From Calliopum simillimum (lineage: Eukaryota; Arthropoda; Insecta; Diptera; Lauxaniidae), in NCBI GenBank assembly GCA_951812925.1, contig OX638368.1:11983994-12047993 (forward strand): 64,000 nt of DNA, in the 5' to 3' direction. Made by a program: the position numbers and the translations under genes. Below are positions 1 through 11,429 of this stretch, piece by piece. The notes under the pieces were generated by a model that was given only the letters and a program-made list of their open reading frames with translations, had not been told where the DNA came from and searched no databases. Positions within the stretch are counted from its first letter, which is position 1, and every line of letters starts with the position of its first letter.

Positions 1-89
1 AATTTGATCATTTAAGAAGAAAAAACAGCGGAATGCTTTTAAATTAGAAGGTGGAAGTCGGAGAGGGGCGGGAAAATGCAACCATTACA

Positions 90-900
90 GGTTTTTCAAT
101 ATATCGAGCAACCAAAGCAAAATTTCGATTTACTTTTTATTAATTTTTTTGTAGAGAATTAAATTTGATATCGAATAAGTTTATTCAAAAATTCAAAACA
201 AAATTGCTTATGTTGAAAACAAAAAAAAAAAAAATCGAAAAAAGCAAAAATTTCGAATTCTTTTTATGCTTTCAGCTATAACTTTTTTAAGGTCAGCTAT
301 AGGTAAGAACATAGCCGAAATAAAAAAAAAGGAAGATAAAAGTTTCTTTAAAATGCTTTATTCAAAAATTTCTTAGTTTAAAAATTAACCGAAATATGGC
401 AACTCGAACATGGAAATTTTGTTTATGCGGTCGGAAAAACTTTATTTATACCCAGAACCAAGGCATCTTACGAAAAAAGTTTATATGGCAAAAAATACTT
501 ATTTACAATTGTTCAAACGGCAACCATTATTTTTTTCGGAGTTTTTCGGGACTTTTTATAATTTTTTAAAAATTGGCCCAAAAACAAAAAAAAAGTTCAG
601 AAAAAATTTTGAAAAAAATTCACACGTATTTCTTGGACGATCCTAATTTTTTTTTTGCCTGCTACACTTTTTTCATAAGATGCTTTGGTTTTGAGTAAAA
701 ACCGTTTTTCCGGCCGCACAAACAAACTTTTCAGGTTCGAGTAGCCATATTTCGGTTGATTTTAAGGCTAAGAAATTTAATACTATATCTTACCCATCTC
801 TGACCCTAAAAATGTTATGGGCAAAAAAACATTTTTGCATAAGCAATTTAATTTCAATGAAAAATTTAATTCGCTGCAAAAAGTTTAAAGTTATGTTAAA
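90..900. repeat. Foldback-type dispersed repeat, copy A
   Basis: The left part (about 370-500) and the right part (about 650-780) are imperfect reverse complements. Both carry the text around ATATGGC, CATGGAAATTTTG, GGTCGGAAAAAC and CATCTTACGAAAAAAGT in opposite orientation. A second copy lies at about 9085-9700. No coding capacity is seen. The short frame at 410-646 is part of the hairpin and is not a gene. Outer ends are not sharply defined. Confidence 0.6.
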
Positions 901-1734
901 GAATTTTCATCATCAATACATATGCTCGACGAGAAGAAGGCAGTCTACAAATAGTTTTACGCTCACGCACAGTGCGTAATTTGGGAGGTTTAGCGGAACT
1001 TTATTCAATTTTTGAAATACATAAAACGCATAAGATTATTCATTATTTCGGTAGCTTAATATCCCACCTCAAAAACCTCATACTCAGTTTGGTGAATAAC
1101 CCTGCGAAACAACTGCAAAATGCACCTGAAACTTGCATTACTTATTCATTCACACATTTTGATTATAGAAAGCTTTTCGATTTGTTTTAGTTTATAGATT
1201 GGTACATAAAAACGGTAAGTCGGTAGGAAACGAAAATTTTTTCATTTATTTTTTAATAAAATTGTCACTTATTGGCATTCAAATAATTGCAGAATCTTTT
1301 CTAACTCATGTGTGATTTGTTTGTGAAAATTGCGCTTTTTAAGAAGTTCATAAGATTTACATTTTCAACTTCATTGTATACTTTAAAAGGTGTTACCACA
1401 AATCGACATTTTGAAACGTACAAAATCTGAAAGGTAGGTTTATCCTCTACTAGAAACATAAAACATCTTCCGCGATATTTGGCGATCCTCTTTTAAACTA
1501 AACCTTTTCTAGAATGTCCTTGAAAATTTCATATAACACCGAAATTTCATGAAAAACCGACATCGGACGCCAACGTTGGTTTTGTTTTAGAAAAAATAGG
1601 CTCACCAACACTAACATCTGACACTCTCCATAGTTTAAAGGTAACTCTTCGTACGCTTGTTTATAATAAACAAAAAAAATCGGGGGAATTCTCTCGAAAT
1701 TTAGAAGCATTTCTGAATAAAAATGCAAGAAACA
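901..1734. other. AT-rich intergenic stretch, nothing recognised
   Basis: I see no splice-bounded coding frame, RNA gene or clear repeat here. Short frames are AT-rich and lack recognisable motifs. Confidence 0.5.
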
Positions 1735-1966
1735 GCAAATACCCCTTGTCTTACCCCCTTCATTTTTTATGGTGTTTTGATAAGAAAATGGTTATATCTA
1801 TCAAGTTTCATAGCGATATCTGGTATGGGAGCAGAAATACAACGTTTTAAGCATTTCCATTCATGGGGTGTATAATAACCCCTTGTCTGATCCCTCTTAA
1901 TTTTTGCATAGTGTTTTGCCAATTAAATATGTATCCAAGTATGAAGTTTCATATCTATAACTGCTA
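1735..1966 (+). repeat. Two degenerate direct copies of a ~130-bp sequence
   Basis: The text starting AATACCCCTTGTCTTACCCC near 1739 recurs in altered form near 1873 (AATAACCCCTTGTCTGATCC). In both it continues through a TGGTGTTTTG-like segment to an AAGTTTCATA segment. The second copy is interrupted at its end by the element that starts at 1969. Similar wording appears near 59.5 kb, so this is probably a dispersed family. Confidence 0.4.
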
Positions 1967-1968
1967 TA

Positions 1969-4026
1969 TGGGTGATTCTTAGATAACTGTGCTTTTTCGA
2001 GTTGTAAAATTGGCAGATAATTTTTTTTGATTTTTGCAAGTTTCTTCATGCTATCTTGTGCAAACACACTCTTAAAACTCACCTTTTAAGTAGATCAACT
2101 ACAAGTGTGAATTTACGGCTTTGAGGTCAAAATTAAGAAATTTTGCTGCCACGTTTGTGACATTTTAGCCACAGTATGGAAAAATTATGGTTTTGAAGTG
2201 TTTTGATGAGAGATATATTGTATATAATGACAAATTTACACTTCAAGACTAATTTTGCAACAGTGTCATGTCTCCAGAGGTCGATTTTTTTAAGCCCTAT
2301 CGCCCTAAAGATCAACAATGGTTTCCTGTTCTCTGTTTTTATAGCCGTTTATGGTGGATTAGGATCTCCTAATTACGAATCTGATCTTGATTTTTTTCTA
2401 TTACATCAGTATCCTTAGTTATCCTTGCTCAAAAGTGAAAAAATCACAGTTTTGACATCTACTTAACAAAAACAGCAACAAGTAAAATTTATTTTTGTCA
2501 ATGGATTCAGACAGCCAAATTTACTAACAACAAGACATAATTTACCGTTTTTCAATTGGATTCCTTGTTTCCGAGTTATAAGCCTTTAAAAAAAGGATAT
2601 CTCTCAATAACACACAAAGGATTTTCTGGACCGAAAAATTAACAAAAATGGTAAGTTTTATTACTTTTATCAAAAATATATTTTATCACAAAAATTTTAA
2701 GCCCTTGCAGACTAAAATCGGATGAAAAATAAGGCTCTATTGTAGATTTAGTGAATGAACAAATGAAATTTTGATTCTGTTAATTTTCAAAGCAATAGTT
2801 TAGTAGGGTCATTCACTAAATCTAGCATAGAACTGCCATTTTTTATGCGATTATGGTCTGCAATGTCACAAAATTTTTGTAATTAAATATGTTATTGATA
2901 AAAATAATAAAACTTGATTTTTTGTAACTTTTTGGTCTCGAAAAATCTTTTGTATGTTATCGAAAGATGTCCTTATTATAAACGCTTATAACTCGAAAGC
3001 TGGGAATTCAATTGAAAAACGGTAAATTATGTCTTGTTAACAATAAATTTGGCTGTCTGAATCCATTGACAAAAATTAATTTTACTTGTTGTTGTTTTTG
3101 TTCTATAGCTTTAAGTAGATGTCAAAACAGTGATTTTTTCACTTTTGAGCAAGGATAACTCAGGATTCTGATGGTGTAGAAAAATTTTTGTATTAAAAAC
3201 ATAATTAGTAGCCTTCAACTTAACATCTGTATACTCAAACTTTATATCGAAATATGTTTTTTGCAGACTGATAAAAAGTGCCACGTTTGTGACATTTTTG
3301 TAGTTTATCGCTCATTGTAAAGCACGCTTTTGAGTTTAAGATTTTTTCGAAAGAATTTGGAGTCATGTATGCAAATCCTACAAAAAAATTGTTTCATGCA
3401 TAAAATAAAATGTACTACCTGGGTGTGCAGAGTGCCACATTTGTGACCATAATTTTTAAAAAAAAACTGCTTTTGTTTATAAACTGCCCTATAAAACTCA
3501 AACAGATTTCTTTTTGTACTCGTCTTGACATGATGACTTTTGGGTGATGGATAGTGATCAGAAATAATGCATATGTATTGCAATCTATTGACTGAAACAG
3601 TAGTACCATGCAGTAGTAGCATAATGCTTTCAAGAATTTTTTTTTTCCAAAACTAGGGGACAGTTTTCAACTCGAAATTGTGCCCTCTAAAAATTATTTA
3701 GAACTGCAGATGAGCTCAGAATATTGTAGCCTTAAGTACTTACTTAATATGTGTAGTAACTTGTTTTCTGTTCCATTTCCGTTTTTTGGTCGTTTTTCAT
3801 CGTTTTGTGTATAAAAAGTAGGGGTAGGACATGCCACGTTTGTGACATTTGGGGTATATTTGCAAACTTTCAAAGTAGACCAATAAATATTTGGTGGTAA
3901 AATTGATACGCTCTATTAGAAAAGCATAGTTTCTAACTTATAGCGTAATTTTTTGTGAAAAAAAGCCTACTGTATAGGCGAAATCGCCAGAGGACACAAA
4001 AAGTACAGTTATCTGAGAATCACCCA
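1969..4026. mobile_element. Non-autonomous TA-flanked inverted-repeat DNA element, 2058 bp
   Basis: The ends are inverted repeats of about 30 bp: TGGGTGATTCTTAGATAACT on the left and its imperfect complement (AGTTATCTGAGAATCACCCA) on the right. Both ends abut TA (1967-1968 and 4027-4028), the target duplication expected of Tc1/mariner-type elements. The interior holds a 764-bp foldback and four same-orientation copies of a motif like GCCACGTTTGTGACATTT. No transposase frame is visible, so it would need a transposase supplied elsewhere. The family is unassigned. Confidence 0.7.
2407..3170. repeat. 764-bp internal palindrome (foldback arms ~370 bp)
   Basis: The left arm reads CAGTATCCTTAGTTATCCTT at 2407. 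The right arm ends with its near complement at 3170. Pairing continues through the GTCAATGGATTCAGACAGCC segment, the AAACGGTAAATTATGTCTTG segment and the TAGTGAATGA segment at the centre (about 2788). It lies wholly within the 1969-4026 element. Confidence 0.75.
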
Positions 4027-4094
4027 TATGTGCTGAGATATGAATTAAGTTCCGCTAGACTCTGAAATTTGCCTTCAATCAAATTTTTCATTTA

Positions 4095-4690
4095 TTTAAC
4101 GTGGCACAGTGTGAAATTTTCCAAATTTCATAGTGGGCGTGGAAGTCGTTTGGGAGCTAGATCAGTTACAATCATTTTGTAAGTACGATTTGAAACTATA
4201 TATGGTCTAGCTCCTAAACGACTTGCACGCCTACTATGAAATTTGGGAAGAAGAACATATTCGCTATGAGTTATTTTTAGAAAAAAAAAAATTTTAAAAA
4301 TTAAAAGGGACTAATTTCGTTAGAATCAATTTTCAAGAATTAATGTCCACCTTTTTCCGAAAAACGAAATTTTTTTTTTAAATCCAAAAAAACTAACAGT
4401 ACATGGATAATTCGTGCCAAGTTTCATAGTGGGCGTGGAAGTCGTTTAGGAGCTAGACGAGATATTGTTTCAAATCATACTGACGAAATGATTGAAACTG
4501 ATCTAGCTCCTAAACGGCTTCCACAACCACTATGAAATTTGGCAAAAATTATCTATTCACTATTGGCTATTTAAAAAGGAAAAAATTTAAAAGGGACTAA
4601 CTTTGTTAGAAGTAATTTTCAAAAATTAAGGTCCACCAAAAACATTTGATTTTAACTTTTTTAAGCTGGATAATGGGATTCAAAGTAGTA
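4095..4690. repeat. Tandem pair of ~296-bp units, each with a hairpin
   Basis: CATAGTGGGCGTGGAAGTCG occurs at about 4129 and 4425, a 296-bp period. Within each unit it pairs with a downstream inverted copy ending in ACTATGAAATTTGG (hairpins about 4128-4245 and 4424-4540). The sequence between hairpins (AAAAGGGACTAA, TAATGTCCACC or AAGGTCCACC) is also duplicated. Confidence 0.7.
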
Positions 4691-5210
4691 CGTATCTGCC
4701 GGTCTGTAACAAAGTCACAAATTACTCAAATCGGATACATCAACATTTTTTTTATATCCGGTACACGTATAATGCCCCTTATGTTAATGGCTTTTTCTAT
4801 ATGACACTGGTTTTTCTACAAAACTTGTAAATTTCTAACTTGTTTAGAATACTTTTAAAAATTTTTAAACTGCACTACATAAAAAACTGAATAAGAAACA
4901 TCGACTTAAAATGTTTTGTTTAGGTTGTCACCAATACAAGAATCGATCTCTAGGTACTTAACTTTTATTTTCTCTATGCCATCATTCCAGTGTTACAAAC
5001 TTTAGAAAAGTGTATTTACCTTGTATGTAGGGTAGGGTATAAAAAATAGCAATAAATTAACCTTTTAACTAAATAAATGTACTTTTAATTATAGTTTTGC
5101 TTCGTTGCGTTTATAATCGAAATCAAAAGAACTATCCAAAACACGATCAATTTATTACCATTTAGTTTGTTCATTACCACTATACAAGATTGTTGCTGTT
5201 CTGCAAAGTC
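4691..5210. other. Intergenic, dispersed-repeat-like, 5' flank of the DUF1091 gene
   Basis: The segment 4690-5050 ends in AGGGTAGGGTATAAAAAATA, resembling the GGGTATAAAAA end of the repeat at 12935-13650. No convincing TATA box is seen in the last 150 bases before the ATG at 5211. Confidence 0.35.
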
Positions 5211-5872
5211 ATGAAGTCGCTAACATTCGCTGTAGTAGTGATAGTTGTTCTTGTATTCTTGCGTTACAAATTAACAAAGTCAACTGAACTGCGTTTTACC
5301 AATGTGATATGTGAGCCATTGGATAAAACATTTGTGGAGTTTCAACAGTGCCAACTTAAGGTGCAGCGACGCGGTATTATCAATTTAAATGTATATGCAA
5401 AAATAAATCGATTACCAATTGCCAATGTAACTGTAGGTTTCTTAACAATCTATATATATACACGTATGAAACCGTAACTTTTCCACTGTTTAGCTCTATT
5501 TAATGCTTATGAAGAAGGAAAGTGGCTATCGTCCTTTTCTTTACAATTTGACAGTTAACTTATGTGAATTTTTTATAAACCCAAAAAGACTGATGCCGCT
5601 TAAATTGTTTTTTGATGCTTTAAAAGATGACTCCAATATAAATCATACGTGTCCATACAATGTAAGTGATAATTTTAAAAAGTTAGAACTTAAATTGATA
5701 ATATAAGTATTATATATTTCAGCATGATATCATAGTAAAGGATATGCGTTTACGTCAAGAATATTTCAAGATGATGCCATTACCATTCGGGGATTATTTA
5801 ATTGATCTTAAGATAAAAGTTAACAAACGCTGGGTTGCTACAGTTAAAATTTTCTTATTAATAAATTTATAA
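5211..5872 (+). CDS. Small secreted DUF1091-family protein
   Basis: There are three exons: 5211-5432, 5494-5661 and 5723-5872. The donors are GTAGGT and GTAAGT. The acceptors are TGTTTAG and ATTTCAG. The joined frame gives 179 residues. I start at the ATG at 5211 because it opens directly into a hydrophobic signal-like segment (MKSLTFAVVVIVVLVFL); the frame is open a little further upstream but has no ATG there. Visible family marks are the FTNVICE segment, the GYRPFLYN segment, a following NLC cysteine and NHTCPYNHDI across the second splice. All fit the DUF1091 pattern (Drosophila secreted or chemosensory-associated proteins, mostly without a known role). The length is typical. All exons stay in frame with no breaks. 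A possible AATAAA lies at 6049-6054. The biological role is unknown; any chemosensory role would be inference. Confidence 0.85.
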
Positions 5873-6423
5873 TTGGATATGCACAGTTTTTGTCTAGGGC
5901 TAAGGGAAATATCAGTAATGTCCGGAATCTGATTGAAAAAAATACTGATTTTTTATTATTTTATTTAAATTTATTACATATTGTTAAGAAAAACATTTAC
6001 TTTACTTTGTAAACCTTTCTTATCAACACTTTGAACACTTAATTAAATAATAAATAACTTTCCACAGTGCATTCATACCGTTACTTTACTGCATTTTCAT
6101 GAGCAACACTATTTATACTGGTATTATTTGCTGGAATCTTTGAGTAAAAACTGTAGTGCTGTACATTGTCAACATTTTTATTCATTGCTTTCAATCACAC
6201 GCTCAGTTCATTCCCTCCTTGCTTTTGTTTATAGCTAATTCACATAACATTCGTAGCTATTCTCGTTGTTTCTTTTCACCACATTTAAATTGATTTGTGT
6301 TGTTTCGTCGATTTTGCCATAGGTTGCACTAAAGTTAATTTTGGCTTTAATTTTTACAAGAACCTATTGAAGATTCTTACATAAGCTAGAGATGTCAACC
6401 TCTTTATTTCGGAAGTTAAAGCC
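5873..6423. other. 3' flank of the DUF1091 gene
   Basis: It contains an AATAAA at 6049-6054, about 180 bases after the stop, that could serve the gene upstream. Otherwise it is AT-rich with no recognised feature. Confidence 0.4.
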
Positions 6424-6859
6424 TTAACCCATCTTTGCCCGCACCAAGAATTCGTGAACGGATTTCGATGAAACTTAATACAATGTCTTAAAATAGTCTA
6501 GTTAAGATATATTTAAAGTTTCATCAAAATAGTGTTCGTGGTTTTCGAGTTATGAAATGGTAATTTCACTTACCAGTGGGCTCATTTCGTCTAACTGATA
6601 AATTTAATACTTAATATATTTTTATTGAAAATGTGGACTTTTGTTTAGAATAACATGGCATAAACATGGAAACTAAACACAAAAAGAGGATTTTCACAGG
6701 GGCGTATACATAGGGTGGTTTCTCAGGGGTCCTCCCCCCGAAATTCGTAATTATCTTACAAAAAGACGTATGAGCAACGTTTATTTCCTCATATGTGAAC
6801 AAGAATAACAAAGCTTGTTGATCCCCTCTGAATAAAAATACTGTGGTGTCTGTATTTAT

Positions 6860-6970
6860 TCTCTTGTAAATCCTAGGAGGATCATAGGACCCATTCTTTT
6901 ATTTCCTTATCCACCTACCTTCTCCAGGTGGTTTTCGGTCTACCAAAACTTTGACGAACAATATTGGTTC
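6860..6970 (-). mobile_element. LINE 3'-end remnant inside the piggyBac copy
   Basis: The text TAAATCCTAGGAGGATCATA and a following CCTTCTCCAGGTGGTTTTCG match, with deletions, the LINE end at 11456-11600 (CTCCTAGGAGGAGCATAGGG; CCTTTTCCAGTCGGTTTTGG). It must have inserted after the piggyBac element arrived. Confidence 0.55.
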
Positions 6971-7003
6971 CAATTATAGGAAAATCATTCCTAGCTATGC
7001 ATG

Positions 7004-7576
7004 TTACCTGCACCTACAAATCCGATGTGCATGCTGCCTTGGCAGTTGGATCAACCACATTCGGGTTGGTACCACTTGGAGAGCTAGTTTCCATCGTTTT
7101 TTGATCCATGCTTTGTTAGTATAATTTTCTCTGCAACGCCCCACGTAGTAAGCACTACAGATAATAGTGCCAAAATTCAGTATGGAGTGTGTATGACAAA
7201 TACAACATCCGATTTTTCGCTTTGGATAGAGAAGTTTTTTATTAACTAGACTATGTTGATCAATCGATTGTATAAGTTTTCCTTCTTTACGACCATATCT
7301 TTTTGCAATACCGAATGGCTCAACTACACCACTTCTAGTGAGTACTGTTACATTTTTTCTCCAGCGTAATGGTAATAGTTGATTTGTGTGGTCGAACTGA
7401 GAATCTTGATCATCTTTTAGCAATGTTTCTGGCAAGTTAGCACTAAAATTGTTATTGCTGCGAATGGTACCAAAAACATACAATTGTAAAGGTGTCTTTC
7501 CAGCTAGTATGGATAGCGAATTTTGACTTACTGGAAACAGAATATGAAGCCACTTACAAAACATACAAAATGACAA
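7004..7576 (-). pseudogene. piggyBac transposase remnant (C-terminal part of DDE region)
   Basis: The minus-strand frame contains FGTIRSNN, LPLRWRKNVTVLTR, GVVEPFGIAKRYGRKEGK and IQSIDQHSLV in that order. This is the order seen in piggyBac transposases, where a GTIR-N motif is followed by a W-D-K-V strand and then an RYSRKEKK-like segment before a phosphate-rich YN-MGGVD region. The MGGVD part is not readable here and the rest is out of register, so this is a broken remnant with no start and no catalytic set. Assignment rests on motif order plus the TTAA/CCC ends. Confidence 0.6.
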
Positions 7577-8104
7577 AAATACCGACCTACTGGTGCATTA
7601 AGTTAATTTCAGTTTGAAAATATGTAAGCAAAACTATTTTTATAGTAAATACTGAACGAATATCTGAGGTATTTGTCAAAATCTCATAAAATGGAGTCAA
7701 ACGAAACTTACGAAAAGACAAAACATATTGGCCCAGTGGTAAGTGAAATTACCACCCAACTTTTCACCACTATAAATCATACAAGGTGACTTATGGATGA
7801 TCCCCCTAATACACATTTATGAGATCGCACCAAGGGCTATCTGAATGACAAATAAAATAATAAAAAATATTTTTAAAAATATTTTTGTTTTTTTATTAAA
7901 AACTATATGATTTTTAGTCCTTCAGGAAAACTGATATGGTAGGTGAGAGGGGGGTGCAAGAAATATTTCCATCAAGTTGTTTTTAGCAAATAGTCCATTT
8001 ATCATGATAAATTTATAATAAAAAAAATATTTCCTATATATGAGCCCATGCGCCAAATTGGAGAGCTGGTAAGTCAAATTACCGGTTGGGCAAAAATGGG
8101 TTGA

Positions 8105-8664
8105 AGCTCAAATGTTACTAAAACTTATAGGCGTTAAATAATTTCTTATTCTCTGAAATGAGACTACAACATTTCATTATTGACTTCATTTGTACGTGCG
8201 AAAAATGCAAAATTCATCATGGATTTTACATGCAAATGGTAAAATATTTAAATTTATTTTTATATATTTTTTTTAAAAAGAATAAATTCTAAAAAAAAAT
8301 GTTCATTTCTAGCCAACATCGTGTGTGCGTAGAATGAAATGAAATGAGTAAAAATATTTCATTTTCATTTGGCAAACAAATTACGCACATATACGCTCAC
8401 ACGCTCGCAAATAAATTTTGATCTTAGCGGTATATGTGCAGGATGAATAGCGTAAAAGCAACACATGCCATGCCATATAGTACACTGAAAAAATAACTTG
8501 ACTGAAATAACTAATTGCACATTTGATATTAAGTAGTACAGTGATTTGGTAGTTTTCCGCGAGTTTTGAAAGTTTTCTAGAGAAAAATGCTGGATGAGAA
8601 TTTTAGAGCCAATACAATTTCTTATAAAGTTGGCCTTATAATCGCTTTCGCATGACTTATAATA
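8105..8664. other. AT-rich intergenic stretch
   Basis: Nothing is recognised. A frame of 115 codons on the minus strand (8365-8712) runs across the boundary into the adjacent dispersed repeat and shows no protein motif. Confidence 0.45.
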
Positions 8665-8890
8665 TGAGGTAACAAGTCTCTGGACGCACGTTTGATGCCT
8701 CCATATATTCATTTTATATCGACTATTGAATTTAAATTGATTTCATAAGATTTACTTTGTAATTAAAATGAGTTAATTAGTATGATAAGAAATTTTAAAC
8801 CAACCAACCAAATAGTTGGACGATATTGTAATAGATTAAGTAAAATAAAATTAGTACAATATGGCAACACCAGTAAACTGTTGTCACAGC

Positions 8891-9898
8891 CAGTGCTGTC
8901 GTTTTCACTTCAGTTGAAGTGTTTTGCTCCTTTTTTATCAAAAACACTTCGCCACTTCCCCTTTCATAAAATCAGTTCATTTTTCTTGAATCCAAAATTT
9001 GCCTTAAAATTTGTCTATTCTCTTTATGAGAGTTCAGAAACATACTTTTTTGTATGCCCGATGCCTGCCCTGACTGAAAATTGATTTATTTTTTCAATAT
9101 ATCAAGCAAAGCAAAATTTCGATATACTTCACAGAAAACTTTTTGTAGAGAATTAAATTTGCTATCGAAATAGTTTATAGACCAAAAAAAAAGAAAGCAA
9201 CAATTTCGAATTCTTGTGTTTTTTACTCTTCTGTCTATAACTGTTTTAGGGTCAGAAATAGCAGAATATTACAAAAGTAGATAAAATTTCCTTTAAAACG
9301 CTTCATTAAAAAATTTCTTAGGTGAAAAATTTACCGTAATATGGCTACCCGAACATTAAAAATTTTTTTAAGTGGTCAGAAAAATTATTTTCACTCAAAA
9401 AAAGGCGTCTTACGAGAAAAGTGTATAATGCCTAAAATAATTAGAATCATTTAAAAAATACGTTTAATTTTTCGGTGAATTTTATAATATTTAAAAAATT
9501 GGTTCAAATTAAAAAATCCTAAAAAAAAATCCACACGTATTTCTTGGACCATTCTAAGCATTTCTTGCTTGATACACTTTTTTCGTAAGATGCCTTGTTT
9601 TGAGTAAAAACCGTTTTTTCGACCGCATAAACAAAATTTCCATGTTCGAGTGGTCGGCCATATTTCGATAAATTTTTGACCTAAGAAATTTTTTATTTAT
9701 TTTTTGTTATATTTTTTAAAAATACAATATATTTTCAAATTTTGTTACTTGTAGCATAAAAAAGAATGAATTCAATAAATAAAATTGTGATTTTTGTGTT
9801 CACTTCGCTAATACTTCACTTTTTTAGAATTTTATTTCGAAACACTTCATTTTTTACAAAATTTCACTTCGCTCAAACTTTCCAAAACGACAGCACTG
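8891..9898. mobile_element. Non-autonomous hAT-like element, 1008 bp
   Basis: The ends are CAGTGCTGTCGTTTT and its complement AAAACGACAGCACTG. They are flanked by an exact 8-bp duplication GTCACAGC (8883-8890 and 9899-9906). CAGTG termini with 8-bp duplications are the hAT signature. Subterminal CACTTCG-type repeats occur near both ends. The same GTCACAGC site is present once, unfilled, at 60608-60615. A foldback sequence (9085-9700) sits inside. There is no transposase. Confidence 0.85.
9085..9700. repeat. Foldback-type dispersed repeat, copy B, inside the hAT-like element
   Basis: It aligns with 90-790: TTTTTCAATATATC-AGCAA, GTAGAGAATTAAATTTG, CAATTTCGAATTCTT, the ATATGGCTACCCGAACAT segment, then the reverse arm with AAACCGTTTTTTCGACCGCA. 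It is either a nested insertion or captured internal sequence of the hAT family. Confidence 0.6.
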
Positions 9899-10098
9899 GT
9901 CACAGCAATCAGCTATTCACCACTCTGAGGTGAGTTGAGATGATTATAACTTCAGTGTCGACAGAAAAACTTGTCATTCCGGCGGCGTCCTGCAGCGAGT
10001 AAAGGTGGTAAGTAAAGTAGTTAGAGGTACTTAGCTAGAGAAGTATTGAGCTATGCCGATACTGTGTAGATGGCAAACGTAGTAGCTAATAGCATTTA

Positions 10099-10481
10099 TG
10101 CTGGAATTAGCCAAGAAGTAGCGTTTCGTAACTTAACGTCAAGGCTGCTTGTCAACGTAGCATCGATTAGTGAAAACGGTGGGCGACGTTCGAAATGTCA
10201 CCTTACAACTTAAAAATTACTTGGAAAATTCCAGTTTTTGTAAACAAGGCCATTGTCATACTTATCTTAATTAATTTGTTCAAAAAATTCCATTTATAAC
10301 ATCCAAACTAAATTTATTTTATCTAACAACGTAGCGCGACGTTTGAAAATCTAATTTCAACAGGTCTCAACGTTGCGTACCGCTACTTTACGATTTCACT
10401 AATCGCTTACACGCTTCTGCCATTTAATAGATTTTGACAGATGTCACGCTACGAAACGCTACTTCTTGGCTTATTCCAGCA
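10099..10481. mobile_element. Harbinger-like MITE, 383 bp, TTA target duplication
   Basis: The left end reads TGCTGGAATTAGCCAAGAAG, continuing TAGCGTTTCGTA. The right end is its near-exact complement (TACGAAACGCTACTTCTTGG, then CTTATTCCAGCA). TTA directly flanks both ends (10096-10098 and 10482-10484), the size and composition typical of PIF/Harbinger insertions. The relative at about 60715 has no insertion here. Confidence 0.75.
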
Positions 10482-10860
10482 TTAGTTAGAACGGCATTGA
10501 GCCCTGCCGATACTATAAGGGCGGGACGAAGAGAAGAAAGCCCTTTTGGTCATTGTATATTCATTCGTATTGAGTTATTCCGATACTGCGAAGCCGGAGC
10601 GGGCCATAGACGGGATAGTTATATTGGCAACTCGTTCTCGCCCTTGTGCAAAGAGGATGGCACTAAACATTGGTTGTTGTGTAATCGCTTGCATTGAGCT
10701 ATGCCGATGCTGCGGAGTCGGACAGGACAATAGAGTGAATATATCTATAGTCGCAATTGTTTAATTAGGCGACTCATTCTCGCTAGTGTTTCGGGACTTC
10801 AGTGAAAAAGACGACACTAAACCTTGGTCGTTGCAAAGAAGGAAGAAGGGGCCTCAAAGA

Positions 10861-11418
10861 GAATAAGGACCAAGGCGGGACGATCGAATCAATTGTAACG
10901 CGTAAAAAAATATTTAAATAAGGTATCGTAATCGTAGAAAATGTTTAAATAATGGAAAAATAAGAACGAAAACCGGTGTTTACATTCAATTTAAACTGAA
11001 ATAATTATATCTGTTAGCCCTTTCTCCGAAATAAAAATATTTTGTGATGTGAACCTTGCCCTACCTTCCAGCGAGTCAATACCTCGGCCGTAGTAAAAGC
11101 TTCATCACAATAGCTAAAGAGATATCCTTTACAATATGAATAAAATTAGTCAAGTATGTATGAGGCGCTCCGCGGCATATGGGTATTCATAACTATATGT
11201 TGATTTCCAAATCGCAATATATATGGTGAAAGGTTAATCGGACAAAAAATGTTTATAGAGACATTTGTAGGAAATTCCTTGTCTTACCAAATACATTAGA
11301 CAAAACTTTTAAGGGCTCATCGTTTTGGAGATATTTTTCAAAAACGTTCTTTTTTCAAAATTTTTGTATCTACCAAAATGTTTACTAGCTTATAAGTTGT
11401 TAGTCAAATTTGTTCAAA
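10861..11418. other. Flank of the LTR-like repeat
   Basis: The stretch 10861-11110 may still belong to the dispersed repeat (it is not present in the 60.4-kb copy). After that nothing is recognised. Confidence 0.35.
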
Positions 11419-11429
11419 CTTATACATAT

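Larger units (their letters stand above)
6428..8100 (-). mobile_element. Decayed piggyBac-superfamily element, 1673 bp
   Basis: The left end is TTAA (6424-6427) followed by CCCATCTTTGCCCGCACC. The right end, reverse-complemented, reads CCCATTTTTGCCCAACC and abuts TTGA (8101-8104), a one-base decay of TTAA. Subterminal inverted copies of GGTAATTT-ACTTACCAG lie near 6560 and 8066. Inside, on the minus strand, is a transposase remnant (7004-7576). A LINE tail is inserted near 6860-6970. The short length, internal damage and imperfect target site mark it as inactive. Confidence 0.75.
8665..10860 (+). repeat. LTR-like dispersed repeat, copy A (carrying two insertions)
   Basis: From GAGGTAACAAGTC (8666) it aligns with 60391 onward through the TTTGATGCCTCCA segment, the AGATTTACTTTGTAATT segment, GTACAATATGGCAACACCAG and the GCAGCGAGTAAAGGTGGTAAG-like segment. 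It then enters sub-repeats of about 165-170 bp built on TGAGCTATGCCGAT, GGCAACTCGTTCT and GGCACTAAACATTGG. The alignment is broken by two foreign elements (8891-9898 and 10099-10481) absent from the 60.4-kb copy. No primer-binding site or gag-pol was found, so calling it an LTR is inference. Confidence 0.65.
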
